Origin: Hofstenia miamia
Lineage: Eukaryota; Xenacoelomorpha; Acoela
Length of the DNA: 64,000 nt
Direction: 5' to 3'
Assembly (NCBI GenBank): GCA_004352715.1
Contig: SCFE01000118.1
Coordinates: forward strand, 512,499 to 576,498
Shown here: positions 37,456-49,685 of the stretch, in pieces
Numbering within the stretch: position 1 is the first letter of the stretch
Layout: every line of letters begins with the position of its first letter
Notes under the pieces: model-generated
Database searches by the model: none
What the model was told of the DNA's origin: nothing
The model's input: only the letters and a program-made list of their open reading frames with translations
Translations under genes and position numbers: made by a program

Positions 37456-38060
37456 TCAGTACTGGGTCCATTACTATTTAAGTTATATATAAATGTTATG
37501 GATCAGCACAGATTATAGTAATCATGTACAATTTGCAGATGATACTCTCATTTATTTTAATGATATTTTAACCTTACAAGAAAATGTCGAAAAATCCAAT
37601 AATTCTTTAAAAATAATTTGATGAGACTAAATATTGAAAAAACTATAGTAATGATAATTAAAATAGAAGAAATGAATCAACATTAGAAAGTATTTAGATA
37701 TGTAACACCGTCATTCAGGAATCATCAAAATGAAATATTTGGGAGTAGTTTGGGGGATAATAAATTGAACTTTGAAAACAAGGTAACCAATTTCATAAAG
37801 GAAATGGCGTGTGGTATCAGATCAATCAAAAAAATTGGAAAGCTTATTCTAATAGAATGGAGGACACAACTCTTTCGATCACTTGTTCTATCCCGTTTCT
37901 TGTACTCATCTTGTTTGTTAACTACCTTAAAGAATAAGGCAAAATCGAATTAGGAGAAAGTATTTAAATGGGGAATAAACATAATTAGTAACAAAAATCA
38001 AAACGAAATAATGTGGAAATGTCATGCAATATCATTAGAAGCTCTTTAAAATATTTGGAA
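37456..38060 (+). pseudogene. non-LTR reverse transcriptase remnant
   Basis: The plus strand reads SVLGPLLFKLYIN at 37456, then in another frame VQFADDTLIYFNDILTLQEN with the intact FADD active-site box (37532-37543), then NIEKT, YLGVVWGDNKLNFENKV, ACGIRSIKKIG and FRSLVLSRFLYSSCLL, stopping at 37951; weaker homology runs to about 38060. The order (GSVLGP, xADD, LN.EKT, YLGV, SR..YSS) is the palm and thumb of CR1/Jockey-like enzymes. At least three frame changes and stops make it inactive. Confidence 0.7.
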
Positions 38061-40121
38061 AAAAAAATCGAATATTTCTAATCTTTGAAATTAAAGAACA
38101 ATTACATTTGGTACAAAAAAGTATAATAGAAAATTAATTAGTAATGGATTCTTAAATTTTCAATATTGCTAAGGAACAATTGGAATACAATACAAGAAAT
38201 GAAAAAAATATACATTATATAAGAAGTTGAAAAGCATTAATATAAGAAAAAATATCAATTATCTGACTAATTATGAAATAAGATGTCCAACTCAAGAACA
38301 ATAAGTGAAAAATATTTATTTATTTATATGTAGTTTATAATTATAACCAAGAAACAATATTTACCGTGATAACTAAACTCATATGAAGAATAATGCATTA
38401 TCTATATTCTTAATAAGTTTGTAAACTTAATACATGTATATGTACATGAGCATTTAAGTATGTGTTGTGGTTGCTGTTGTTGTTTTATACAATATATTAA
38501 TCCTTTATAAATTTTATCCCATTAATTTTTTCCACATATTTTTTATAATAGTTTTAACATTTTTCTATTCACTATTTGCATGAAGTAAAGTTAGTACTTA
38601 AGCATAGGTTTTTAAAGTATTTAAGATGAATATGTTGTCTGTTTACTATAACAAATTGTTAGGTCATTTTAGAGTAGAATTGTTGTCACTTCATGTATAA
38701 TGTTGTTGTATTACATAAGGAGTACTATATTGAACCTGCCAAAAACTAGTGTGTACAACTAGCTACTTATGCTATAGCGCTAGTTACAGTCTAAACATTT
38801 GTTTAATAGGGCAATTCTTTTGTGCACTGGATATTTCTAATTACAAAGAGAGTTACCATAAACCCTCCCTTTATCTCGAGAAAATGAAATATGTTTTTAA
38901 CTATATTTTAAGAGTACAAATGCAATTTGATTTTTTTGTTTCAAATATTAGCAATATGCAAACATTGAAATGAAGCTCAGTTTAAAATTTTTCTAATTAA
39001 AATGATGTCGTCAATTAAATCTGACGTAACTATGTTTTGTATTGACACTTAGAAAATATACATGTACTCCTATATACATTGAATATTTAATGAAAAACAA
39101 TTCTTGTTATTACTAAAGTTATGATATATAGTGTTAATTTTTTTCTCAATGTTTAATGGCTTTTATCTGCGTATGAATAGGAGAAAGGTCATTACTATGA
39201 GGGAAATTTGCTTTACGCGTTAAACCATTGAACACTTTTGAGTTAAGTGTTTGATTGTTGTGAAAACTTTCTGATTGTGTCAAGTAGAGGAATCCATTTT
39301 GCTAAGAGGGATTTTGAATTCCAATTTTCATTAATTTCACCAGATTTTGCTTTTAAGTACGTCTTTGATTATATATGCATAAAACCTTGGAAATTTGACT
39401 TATTTCTTATACATTAACGTAATTCTTTCAGAGTGAAGCGTTTAATTTGCAATGGGGTAGTTATTCCACAGTAAAAGAATGCGTTTTAAATTATCAGCTA
39501 TTAATACTTAATAAATTGCATTGTTGCATTTTGGATAGATAGATAATGCTTTTGTTTTCTAGTGAAGTAACTTTTATCATTTTAATGTGTCAGATGGCCG
39601 TGTGCTTAAATTTTTTCATTAATTTTGGTAACTTCAAAACTTTTTTGTTGAATTGTAACAAATCAGCTTTTGCTAAATTTATAGAATACATAGCATGCCC
39701 AACTTCGTGGAATTTTTAGAAGTTATTTAACTTGCCTAGTGTATCTATAGGGATGCAAACGGCTTTGACGTGATTTTGAAGCAACTGTTTCGAAGCCTAT
39801 TATTTGGAATCCTTGGGTATGGGTATATCTATGATAAAGTTTCATTTATAATTATATCACTCTATAACCTTTCCTCAAGCACTAACAAAAAATTAGCGAA
39901 AAAATTTGCAAAAATTCATCTGAACTAGCCAATAAGGAAATGCTTACCCTCTTTAGAGTAAGATCCTACATGAATTCTTACTTTCTCATCTAATCTCATG
40001 TTAACGGTTGTTTGTAATATATGTAAGTAGCATAGATTTCGCTTCTAATAAAATACATTACAGTACGTAGCGTAGTCGTTCTCTAGAAGAACATTAGTCC
40101 AGATTTTTAAATTAACTTCCT
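38061..40121. other. AT-rich sequence, nothing recognised
   Basis: No domain-bearing frame or terminal repeat. Confidence 0.5.
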
Positions 40122-43100
40122 TTCCATCAACTAAAGTTCCGTATTCGGACTCTGACTTATCTATCAAAATCAAATCCTTGTGCAATGCTCTCCAATTGGT
40201 ATAACTTAATAGACTGTCAGATTGTATTCAATATAATATTTGTCCTTCAACTAAAATAGAATTTCTAACTAAATAAATTAATATAAAGTTGAATGCATTA
40301 GCTATAATTTGTTTACCTATTTCTCACTTAATAAGATATGTCAAGTAAATGAGTTCATTAAAAAAAACCTTAGCCTGATTAATTTATTATTAATAAAGTT
40401 CATTTTAGCAAAATATATCAAGTCTTTATGTGTATATATTAATATCGTATTGTTTGTAATTGTATATATTTTAAATGTAGGTTAGGAAGCTGCATTTATT
40501 TGTATATAGTTTTTAACTTTTTTATCTTGTGGCAGCTAGTGTCAATCGGTAGTAGTTGTAGTTACATTTTAAATGTGGGATAGGAAGCTGCTTTACTTAT
40601 TAAATAGTATTTTTAATTGCAGCTAGTGTCTTGGCTTGTTTGCGTATTAATTACATTGTTTAAATACACAGTAACGAGAGTGAGGTAGTAAGTCGAATTG
40701 TGCTCCTTTTTATCACCTAGTTAGGGTACACATAATAAAATCAGTCTTTGAGAATGAGCTGAGTTGCTGGAATTGGATTACGCCTCATGGCGGATGGCTT
40801 CTTGGTTACCAGATACCGCTTCGGGCAGTGGGCCCATCACGAACTGGAGTGTCTCTCATATCGTTACCTAACAATGTCAATTACTTGTTATGCTTATAAT
40901 CGTATGGATTCTAATTGTAGTTTGGTCTAGATTAAGGTGTACATGAGACAACGAAAGTTCAAACAGTTAGGCATTACCCTGCGTGGAAGAATTTGTTGTT
41001 TGTGGTTACTAAATACCTCTAAGTTAAGGCACATCTCAGCCTGGGTGAGCCTGGATACATTAGGTTTGGAATGGCGAAGTCTCTAAAACTGTTATGACGC
41101 TCATTTTTGAATAAGGATGGTCTAACAAAAAACAAATTTGGCACTGTTGCAGCAAGATTCAAATGAAAAACACTCTGCGCCTTCAAATTTCAAACCCCTG
41201 TCTTTGGCCATGTGCCACTGCACTATAAATTGGCATCATTTTGATTAGTCATAGCTCACATTTGCATGTTAATGTTCAACATTTTTAAATTACTAAGTTT
41301 TACGATTTCTACTTTAGAGAGATATGACCTATAATTTATTTAAAGTAAAGTAACCTGACAGAATCGAGTCTTAAAATCAACATATATGACATGAGTCATT
41401 TTCTTTTTCAAATTAATGACACAAACTGACCCGATTTCGTGTCAACCCGACCAGTCAATAATTTTGCTCTCGACAACTGCAACGAAAAATATGCTTATTT
41501 GCAAACATTTCAGAGAAAAAAATTGGGGAAGGATTGACTAAAGGTTAAGAACATTGTCGATTAGTTATTCAGACAGATGGCGATTATTTACTATTAATTT
41601 GAATTTATGTGTAATTGTTCATTTCCAATTGTTATTAAATAAATAATTAGATAAATCAAAATTTTTCGTTTAACAAACCATGCATTAGCTTTATATTTTC
41701 TTCAAAGAATTAATTTGCCTCTTTTAATTTTACTTTTTAGTTTCTTAATTCAAAATTCTGAACACGGGATGTTACATACGAAAATACCCAACATAAATAT
41801 AGTAAACCGAAAATTCGAAGACATTATTTTGTTGAATTGGTGTTAATTTAAGTGAACGGGACGGATTCTGCTGGGCCAGTCCGGCTTGGGTCTAAGTTTT
41901 CAATTCTAGCCTCACGTAATATATGCTAAAAGATAAAACTAGTATATAATAATTATTAAAATAAATGCGAAGTCTTTCATTATTAAGCAATTCTACAGTG
42001 AATAANTTCCATCAACTAAAGTTCCGTATTCGGACTCTGACTTATCTATCAAAATCAAATCCTTGTGCAATGCTCTCCAATTGGTATAACTTAATAGACT
42101 GTCAGATTGTATTCAATATAATATTTGTCCTTCAACTAAAATAGAATTTCTAACTAAATAAATTAATATAAAGTTGAATGCATTAGCTATAATTTGTTTA
42201 CCTATTTCTCACTTAATAAGATATGTCAAGTAAATGAGTTCATTAAAAAAAACCTTAGCCTGATTAATTTATTATTAATAAAGTTCATTTTAGCAAAATA
42301 TATCAAGTCTTTATGTGTATATATTAATATCGTATTGTTTGTAATTGTATATATTTTAAATGTAGGTTAGGAAGCTGCATTTATTTGTATATAGTTTTTA
42401 ACTTTTTTATCTTGTGGCAGCTAGTGTCAATCGGTAGTAGTTGTAGTTACATTTTAAATGTGGGATAGGAAGCTGCTTTACTTATTAAATAGTATTTTTA
42501 ATTGCAGCTAGTGTCTTGGCTTGTTTGCGTATTAATTACATTGTTTAAATACACAGTAACGAGAGTGAGGTAGTAAGTCGAATTGTGCTCCTTTTTATCA
42601 CCTAGTTAGGGTACACATAATAAAATCAGTCTTTGAGAATGAGCTGAGTTGCTGGAATTGGATTACGCCTCATGGCGGATGGCTTCTTGGTTACCAGATA
42701 CCGCTTCGGGCAGTGGGCCCATCACGAACTGGAGTGTCTCTCATATCGTTACCTAACAATGTCAATTACTTGTTATGCTTATAATCGTATGGATTCTAAT
42801 TGTAGTTTGGTCTAGATTAAGGTGTACATGAGACAACGAAAGTTCAAACAGTTAGGCATTACCCTGCGTGGAAGAATTTGTTGTTTGTGGTTACTAAATA
42901 CCTCTAAGTTAAGGCACATCTCAGCCTGGGTGAGCCTGGATACATTAGGTTTGGAATGGCGAAGTCTCTAAAACTGTTATGACGCTCATTTTTGAATAAG
43001 GATGGTCTAACAAAAAACAAATTTGGCACTGTTGCAGCAAGATTCAAATGAAAAACACTCTGCGCCTTCAAATTTCAAACCCCTGTCTTTGGCCATGTGC

Positions 43101-43890
43101 CACTGCACTATAAATTGGCATCATTTTGATTAGTCATAGCTCACATTTGCATGTTAATGTTCAACATTTTTAAATTACTAAGTTTTACGATTTCTACTTT
43201 AGAGAGATATGACCTATAATTTATTTAAAGTAAAGTAACCTGACAGAATCGAGTCTTAAAATCAACATATATGACATGAGTCATTTTCTTTTTCAAATTA
43301 ATGACACAAACTGACCCGATTTCGTGTCAACCCGACCAGTCAATAATTTTGCTCTCGACAACTGCAACGAAAAATATGCTTATTTGCAAACATTTCAGAG
43401 AAAAAAATTGGGGAAGGATTGACTAAAGGTTAAGAACATTGTCGATTAGTTATTCAGACAGATGGCGATTATTTACTATTAATTTGAATTTATGTGTAAT
43501 TGTTCATTTCCAATTGTTATTAAATAAATAATTAGATAAATCAAAATTTTTCGTTTAACAAACCATGCATTAGCTTTATATTTTCTTCAAAGAATTAATT
43601 TGCCTCTTTTAATTTTACTTTTTAGTTTCTTAATTCAAAATTCTGAACACGGGATGTTACATACGAAAATACCCAACATAAATATAGTAAACCGAAAATT
43701 CGAAGACATTATTTTGTTGAATTGGTGTTAATTTAAGTGAACGGGACGGATTCTGCTGGGCCAGTCCGGCTTGGGTCTAAGTTTTCAATTCTAGCCTCAC
43801 GTAATATATGCTAAAAGATAAAACTAGTATATAATAATTATTAAAATAAATGCGAAGTCTTTCATTATTAAGCAATTCTACAGTGAATAA
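40122..43890. repeat. 1,884-bp exact duplication around a single N
   Basis: 40122-42005 and 42007-43890 appear identical, each starting TTCCATCAACTAAAGTTCCG and ending GCAATTCTACAGTGAATAA, with the lone N at 42006. The flank to the left joins only copy 1 and the flank to the right only copy 2. As at 15682-16550 this is best read as two overlapping contigs placed end to end. No frame of note lies in it; it contains a fragment of repeat C (40440-41065) and AT-rich sequence. A real recent tandem duplication cannot be excluded from sequence alone. Confidence 0.85.
40440..41065 (+). repeat. repeat C (unclassified), partial copy
   Basis: Matches, in opposite orientation, the insertion at 51627-54177. 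Shared landmarks in order: AGGTTAGGAAGCTGCATTTA, GATAGGAAGCTGC, CACCTAGTTAGGGTACACAT, TGAGAATGAGCTGAGT, CGGATGGCTTCTTGG, GGGCAGTGGGCCCATCACGA, GTACATGAGACAACGAAAGT, then GCACATCTCAGCCTGGGTGA. It contains a 98-bp internal tandem repeat (from 40469 and 40567). The match begins near 40440, so about 640 bp of the other copy is missing here. It recurs at 42325-42950 in the artefactual duplicate. Confidence 0.75.
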
Positions 43891-44284
43891 TATTTCGGAT
43901 TCTGGAACGAAGCTTAGATTGATCAAAAAGTTGATGATGTTAATTATTGCTGGATTTGAGAAAACAGCGTCAAATATTCCAATGAATGTCTATATTTTAC
44001 CGTTATTAAAAAATAACTGATGTTAGCCATAATGTATTTTAGGAGAGATTCAACACATTAAATTTTGCGAATGGAGGTCAATGTTTCAGATAGGGTCATG
44101 TTCAATTAGTGAATATTTTGTTCGGATTAATGCTACCTCTCTACTGGGTAAGACCCACATGATTTAGGAAGGCCTCGTATGAGGCAAATTAAAGAAAAAA
44201 TTAAGGGGATACAAATGGAATTCAAATAAGACGAAAACATTGTTAAGGAAGTAATTATGGAACGATAACAGAGCATTTTTTTAC
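43891..44284. other. AT-rich sequence, nothing recognised
   Basis: No frame or repeat I can support. Confidence 0.4.
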
Positions 44285-44735
44285 ATAGTGTTGTACTATG
44301 TTTTCGAGCTGGAGCCATTGCCCGGAGACAGACCCAAAGAGCAGAGAATTTTCCTTGGAGCAGGAGCAAGAGTTGGAGCAATATTCAAAATGCAGTCAGA
44401 GCAGGAGTCAGATGATTATATAACATCAACAATTCCAATGCTATTTTTTCAAAAGCTATTTCCATTCGTTGATTTTGCTTCACAAAGAGATTTGGTCTTA
44501 CAAAAGATGTAAAAAAATTCGGTAAAATTTAAAAACATTAATAAATTGGCAAATCTTTGTAAATATTCATGCTTTTGAATATATTGTAGCTCAGATCATA
44601 ATGGACCCGAAGCCGTAGATGGAACCATTGGTGTCAACAACCCCTGAGCCAGAACCAAAGTTGGAGCAAATTTAGATAGGAAATGGCCCGAAGCGGGAAC
44701 TGGAGCAATTTCATATTTGGGTTTGCGACAAAGCC
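44285..44735. mobile_element. possible hAT-type MITE with GGAGC-rich arms
   Basis: Two clusters of GGAGC/GAGCTGGAGCC words, 44310-44410 and 44595-44715, flank an AT-rich middle. The right end reads GCGACAAAGCCCTG (44722-44735 approx.), whose complement CAGGGCTTTGTCGC is a typical hAT terminus; the left end near TAGTGTTGTACTATG is not clearly its mirror. The 74-aa frame at 44288-44512 follows the repeated GGAGC words and is not a gene. Limits are approximate. Confidence 0.4.
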
Positions 44736-45020
44736 CTGCTTACTACTGAAAGCATAGCTTCCAATTTTAATAGAATTTGCTGTTGAAAAATAAAGTTTGT
44801 CTGCTCTCTATTATATTTAATATTCACGGAGGTTCAATTCCTGATATTTTAATAGTTGCTTAGGAAATATGCTGGTGTCCTGTTGTTTGTCACAAAAAAT
44901 ATCTCAAGTTAGAAAGTTTGTAAGTTACTTTGTATTGCAATCATTTAAAGGCCTTTAGCGAAAAAAATTAACTTAATTTCTCAGTAAACATTTCAGATTT
45001 GTTTAAATGCATGCGTGTGT

Positions 45021-45051
<31 letters not shown>

Positions 45052-45054
<3 letters not shown>

Positions 45055-45665
45055 TATTGGCCAAAAAGTTCCGCCCACCTCATAAAATATTAAGAAAAAT
45101 GAAAATACTGTCTAAATATCAGTCGTGAATTACAAATCGTGGTTTAAAAATATAATATGCAAAAACATTTATTATGACAAACATTATAATACTACAATAC
45201 TTATACGAAAAAACAGATTGTCAACAGCAAAATCAGTATTTTTATGTATTTCTTTTGTATTTACTTTAGCTATTCTAGTGATGACAATCACAGCAAAACA
45301 GTACGAAGGAAAGATTATTATTTAATTGAAGCTATTTTCTTTTTTCTCTCTTACATTATTATATCGAACGTTGACCAGTATTAGTTGTGCCATGGAAGTA
45401 CACTTATCTAACAAAACTTACCTTGCTAACTATTTTCCATGAAGAATTCCATTAATCTAATGAATATGTAAGGTAAGCTGATGAGCAATAATCTGTTTAA
45501 AGCCTTTTCTTTCTTTCTTTATGTTTACGTCATTTGTACACAAGATCATTTGATTACTTATTGTGTTCAAATTAAATAACATATTTCTAATAAAGTTACA
45601 ATATCCATATCTTTAAGTTTTGCTCCCTAATTTAAGAGGTGGGCAGATCATTTTGGTCAATACTG
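45052..45665. mobile_element. Tc1/mariner-type MITE with 30-bp inverted ends
   Basis: A 614-bp element. Left end 45052-45081 starts CAGTATTGGCCAAAAAGTTC and ends GCCCACCTC; the right end 45636-45665, inverted, starts CAGTATTGACCAAAATGATC and ends GCCCACCTC: 26 of 30 positions agree. It is flanked by TA on both sides, the Tc1/mariner target. No transposase is encoded. The only frame, 45125-45325 (66 aa), has a hydrophobic stretch (VFLCISFVFTLAILVMTI) but no known domain. It lies next to an (AT)n run (45024-45051), a favoured landing site for TA-targeting transposons. Confidence 0.85.
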
Positions 45666-47071
45666 TATATATATAATTACAATTTTCTAAGAGATTCTAA
45701 GAAAATTTTTAATTGCAGTTTTTTTAACATTACACAATAACAAAATATTGGTGTGGTTTACTCAAGGAGTGCAATTGTAAACTTCAACACAAACTATAAA
45801 ACGCAATTACAATAAATAGTTCTAATCGGAGTGCATTTACTTAACTTCTTAAGTAATTAAATTTCTTGAGATCCCATGCTAGTTAGCTAATAGAAATCAC
45901 CAACTAGATATAAATATTAATAGATTCAGGATGATAATGTGGCAGGCTCGCAAAAGCATTGCATGAGCCCCACGCTTACAAAAAATTGTATGTAGCATGT
46001 TCCCATCATAAAGAAATCATTGTGGTTACACAACCATTTGATATTTTATTGAGTAAATATTAAATAAAGTAGATTTCCGCAGTAGGAAAAATTGTAAAAT
46101 ACCTCTTTCCATGATGCATTGGGGATCCTGCGAAATCCCCCTATCTACCCTTATTGCAGCTCTGAAATGTCACTTGATTTGTAATGAATTCTGTATGTAG
46201 CTTGTTTTTCATGTCAATAAAGTTTACATTCATGTAACATGTAAATCTAATCAATTATCTAGCAATGATATTTCCTTTATTCGCATTAATTTGAAGGAAT
46301 GACAATGTTTATGATCATAAAAAATTATTTTTGGTATCAGCTAGTTAAAATCACATTTTGCATGCAGCATTAATACCATTAATTAAAAAGCTGTATCCTC
46401 TTTAATGACAGTGTTTTGGTGTAATAATTAATGGAGAATGCTTGCCACGGAATATAATTTCAGCAATTAGATAGTTATGAATAGTTGAATGGCAGACTAT
46501 TGACCAGCTTGAAAACAGATAGATTGATTTCCGATTACGAAAAAATGTTTCTAACTTAACCTGCCAGGCATAGCTTTAAATTTAAGAACCTTCGACATTT
46601 TTTCAACAATTTTTTATGGTCTTAAGAAATGCATAAATCTTTCCATATTGACACATCTCTGTAAATGTGCTTCCAAATAATGGAAACATTCAGTGTCAGA
46701 TGTTTGCGAAAGTATTAATCGTGATCATTTTTCCATCAAACTTTCCAATTTTTTAAGAACGGGGCAATCTTTTAGTGCTTTGTATTTTGGAAATCATTAT
46801 TAAATCATAAGATTTGAAAGATAAGCCTATGTCTTCGAATTAGGTATAATAATATAACGAGGGTGTGTAAATATACATTAACTTCTTATCTAAGATATGC
46901 AAAGTTTTAACTAGGGGGTCTAAGATTAATAAAATTTATATTCCAACATTGGGCCTAAATTTTGGAAATTAATGAGTGCTGATTATACTCATATATCAGA
47001 TAATGAAAAGCCTTTCAAGTTGATAAATACAAGGTTTTCGAACATTTAGATTCCATATTATGTAGTAAGGT
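45666..47071. other. AT-rich sequence, nothing recognised
   Basis: No domain-bearing frame. A small GGGGATCCTGCGAAATCCCC stem at 46121-46142 is the only structure noticed. Confidence 0.45.
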
Positions 47072-47390
47072 CAGAGATGGATCATTCACAACTCCTTAAT
47101 TCCGACCCATTTTATGCTCATTATATAATTCTTGCCAAAATATTTGTATAATTTTTCGGTTTACTAAACGAAATTTAGGTTAAAAACTTACAATGAAGCA
47201 TATATATTTAAATTGAAAAATTTATATTCTATTTTTCAACACATCACTTGTAAAAATTATTTTGCATTCAATACATTTTGGTTAGTTTTCGTGCGATGTT
47301 GTGGAATAGTAAATTATTTTGAAGTTTCAGTCGTTTTTGGGGGAATTTTTTCCAATACCTCGAACTAAGCCCTGCCCATGTTCATCTCTG
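47072..47390. mobile_element. hAT-type MITE, family A
   Basis: 319 bp, from CAGAGATGGATCATTC to a right end whose complement is CAGAGATGAACATGGGCAGG. The interior carries the family's TTCTATTTTTCAACACAT, TTTTGCATTCAATACATTTT and TTTTTTCCAATACCTCG blocks. Flanking octamers (AGTAAGGT and AGTCAATA) agree at only 4 of 8 positions, so the target duplication is decayed or not real. Non-coding. Confidence 0.75.
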
Positions 47391-47699
47391 AGTCAATATC
47401 CCTTAAATAGTTTTCCTGTGAGTTGGCTTACCCTCTTTCAAAATTAATTAGAATGTCTTTAATGTTACCCAACTCCTCTCCCCTTTATGTTGCGGACGTA
47501 TTATACAGGGATAAAAGAAGCCCAATTGAATTCATCCTTAATTTACAATATCACTAGTCAATTTCCTAAACCAATCTAATTTTTAAATTTGATGAAAATA
47601 TAACTTGCCATCACAAAGTTAAAATTTAAATTATTCGAATGATAGATCCTCAACAGTTGGGCACTGTGGGTGGCAAAATATCTGTCCTAGCTCTAACTA

Positions 47700-48560
47700 A
47701 TGTTATTTATAACTCTCTCAGCAAATTCGATAAAAGGAATAATTGGTTAAAATGCTGTTATTTGACTTAAAAAATGTTTTTGATCTTATACAATATCATA
47801 AAGTGCTTAAAAAAGAATTATGGGAATGTGAGATCAGGTTAATTCTATTAATTAAATTTATCAATTTTAACTAATAGCAAACAGAATCAGTTTACTTGAC
47901 AACACATTCAAATTGGGAGCTCATTTACTCTGGTGTATCACAAGGTACAAATTTAGTTCCTTGGTTGTGTATTTCAGTTATTAGCAGCTTATTCAGTGAT
48001 GACAAAGATCGAATTAAATATGTTCACGACCTCAACGATTGCGAAAATTTCTAATGCGCAGCACAAATAAGTCTTATGCCAAGAAGTAGTGTGATCTTCC
48101 CAACATGAAAATTAACCATGATAAATGAGACGAGCTTAAGATTTCCTTCCTTCACAATTTCGAATTGCGTTTGTGAAAAAAGTTAACTACAGTTAGATGT
48201 CTCACCGACACGTTGAAGAATAATGAATAGTGTTATTTGAAGTTTGTGATCACTTCCATCATGACCTATTTTTACTGACAAACCTTGAAAAATATTAAAA
48301 TGTTGTTATAGAACAAATAGAGATATAGGTAGTTAGGGATTTCTTACTTCCAATACATGCACCACTGCTAAATTCCATAAATATTAAAAGGGCATTAAAC
48401 CAGACTGCACTACTGGCCGGGAGAAATGAAAACAAGGAAACTCCAAGATTTGATTTCAACACGTTCTTCACGTTATCAAGAAGCTTTGTAATAACAATAG
48501 TATAGGTTTTTTCTGGCTCAAAATTTAAGAAACCAGTCAGACCACAAAAATACTAAACGC
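47700..48560 (+). pseudogene. CR1-like reverse transcriptase remnant
   Basis: From 47752 the frame reads MLLFDLKNVFDLIQYHKVLK (first catalytic Asp box kept), then after stops GVSQGTNLVPWL at 47932 and RIKYVHDLNDCENF at 48010. The active-site box, normally Y-V-D-D, is YVHD (48019-48030), so the first of the paired aspartates is a histidine. The IKYVDD-type box is characteristic of one group of CR1-like elements. Downstream traces (KFVITSIMTYFY, then KTRKLQDLISTRSSRYQEAL) fit the thumb and C-terminal arm. Many stops; inactive. Confidence 0.65.
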
Positions 48561-48851
48561 AAATACCTATTGATTAATATTTACTATATTTCGTGAAGTC
48601 AATAATATCACAAAAAGAGTTTTGCGCACATGGGGAAATTTAATTTAGAGTATGTCTGAATCCGGATAGGATAATCAGAGCAGGATAAATCCGTGCAAAA
48701 CAGGACAGAGTATGATAAAATTGAGATCCAGTTAAATTCGGATAAAATCTGCATTCGAAATTGCGGATTAAAACCCTGTATACATCAACATATAATATTC
48801 ATATAATTTTCAGCACTGTATTTTTAACTAATAGTTTCCAAATATATTCAT

Positions 48852-49685
48852 CAGTGGCGCAGCCAATGGGGGGCACACTGGGCACGTGCCACCCCCGAAA
48901 TTGAAGGACAAAAAAAATTCTGAACAAAAGCTTAAATGCTTTAATGCTAATGATCCAGAGATTTTCTTTAAACAATCAGTTTACATACCTTATATTGATA
49001 ACTTGATAATTCAATTAAATGAGAGATTTGGTGATAACTATATAGTGTCGGCTATACTTTAAAAATTATATTTCCATCATTTCTGAAAGAAACGGAACTT
49101 CAAGAAATAGAAGACGTCATTGATACCTTTTCTCATGATTTAGCTCCAAAAAATGTTGTTAGGGCAGAATTCTTGCGCTGGAAACTATATTAGAGTGATA
49201 AAGAAGTGTCAGCCATATCCACTGTATCAGAGGCTTTGTCTAACTGATGTAGTTATGTTCCCTCAAATTCACACTTTGTTTAAGATTTTCTAACATTGCC
49301 ACTTACGTCTGCAACTTGGGAAAAATCATTTTCACTGTTAAGAAGGCTAAAGACATACACTCGTTGTACAATGGGACAGGAAAGGTTAAATGGGTTAACG
49401 CATTTATCAATTAACCGTGACCTTGAATTAGATGCTAAAGATGAGCTGGCTCTAAAGAGCAATCGAAGATTGAATTTTTTATTACAGTGAACTACGTTTT
49501 TGAATTAGGAATGTTGACTTGTCAAGTTTTGAAAATTATATGCGTTATTCTTGTTCATTTAACACTAGATTTTTAACAGATAAATAAAAAAAGCATAAGT
49601 ATCAAAAATTTAATTTTATCAACGTTCAAAATTAAAAAAATCTATTTTTTGCCCACACCGAAACGAAATCCTGGCTGCGCGCCTG
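48852..49685 (+). mobile_element. hAT element with ends and partial transposase
   Basis: An 834-bp element starting CAGTGGCGCAGCCAATGG and, on the minus strand, CAGGCGCGCAGCCAGGATTT: matching hAT inverted ends (CAG..GCGCAGCCA). Flanking octamers ATATTCAT and AAATTAAG agree at 5 of 8 positions. It encodes only the C-terminal part of a ZMYM1-like transposase, so it is an internally deleted or eroded copy. GC-rich near the left end (GGGGGGCACACTGGGCACGT), AT-rich inside. Confidence 0.75.
48967..49490 (+). pseudogene. ZMYM1-like hAT transposase, C-terminal part
   Basis: Opens with FKQSVYIPYIDNLIIQLNER and F, which fits the segment after the catalytic core, then loses frame between about 49060 and 49280. 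It recovers as LTLPLTSATWEKSFSLLRRL, KTYTRCTMGQERLNGLTHLS and INRDLELDAKDELALKSNRR, ending at a TGA (49488-49490). The latter is an almost perfect hAT dimerisation domain (SFS.LRR.KT..R.TMG..RLNGL). The catalytic core is absent. It sits inside the inverted ends at 48852 and 49685 and shares type with the remnant at 5820-6057. Confidence 0.85.

Noticed and set aside
40800-40830. TGGCGGATGGCTTCTTGG as a retrotransposon primer binding site in repeat C
   Set aside because: It begins with TGG, but its complement lacks any T-arm sequence of a tRNA, and no LTR end could be shown before it.
44288-44512. 74-residue frame rich in E, Q and G
   Set aside because: It follows repeated GGAGC words of a MITE arm; no conserved domain.
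44828-44845. GGTTCAATTCC, a tRNA B-box-like sequence
   Set aside because: No A box, no acceptor stem pairing and no cloverleaf could be drawn around it.
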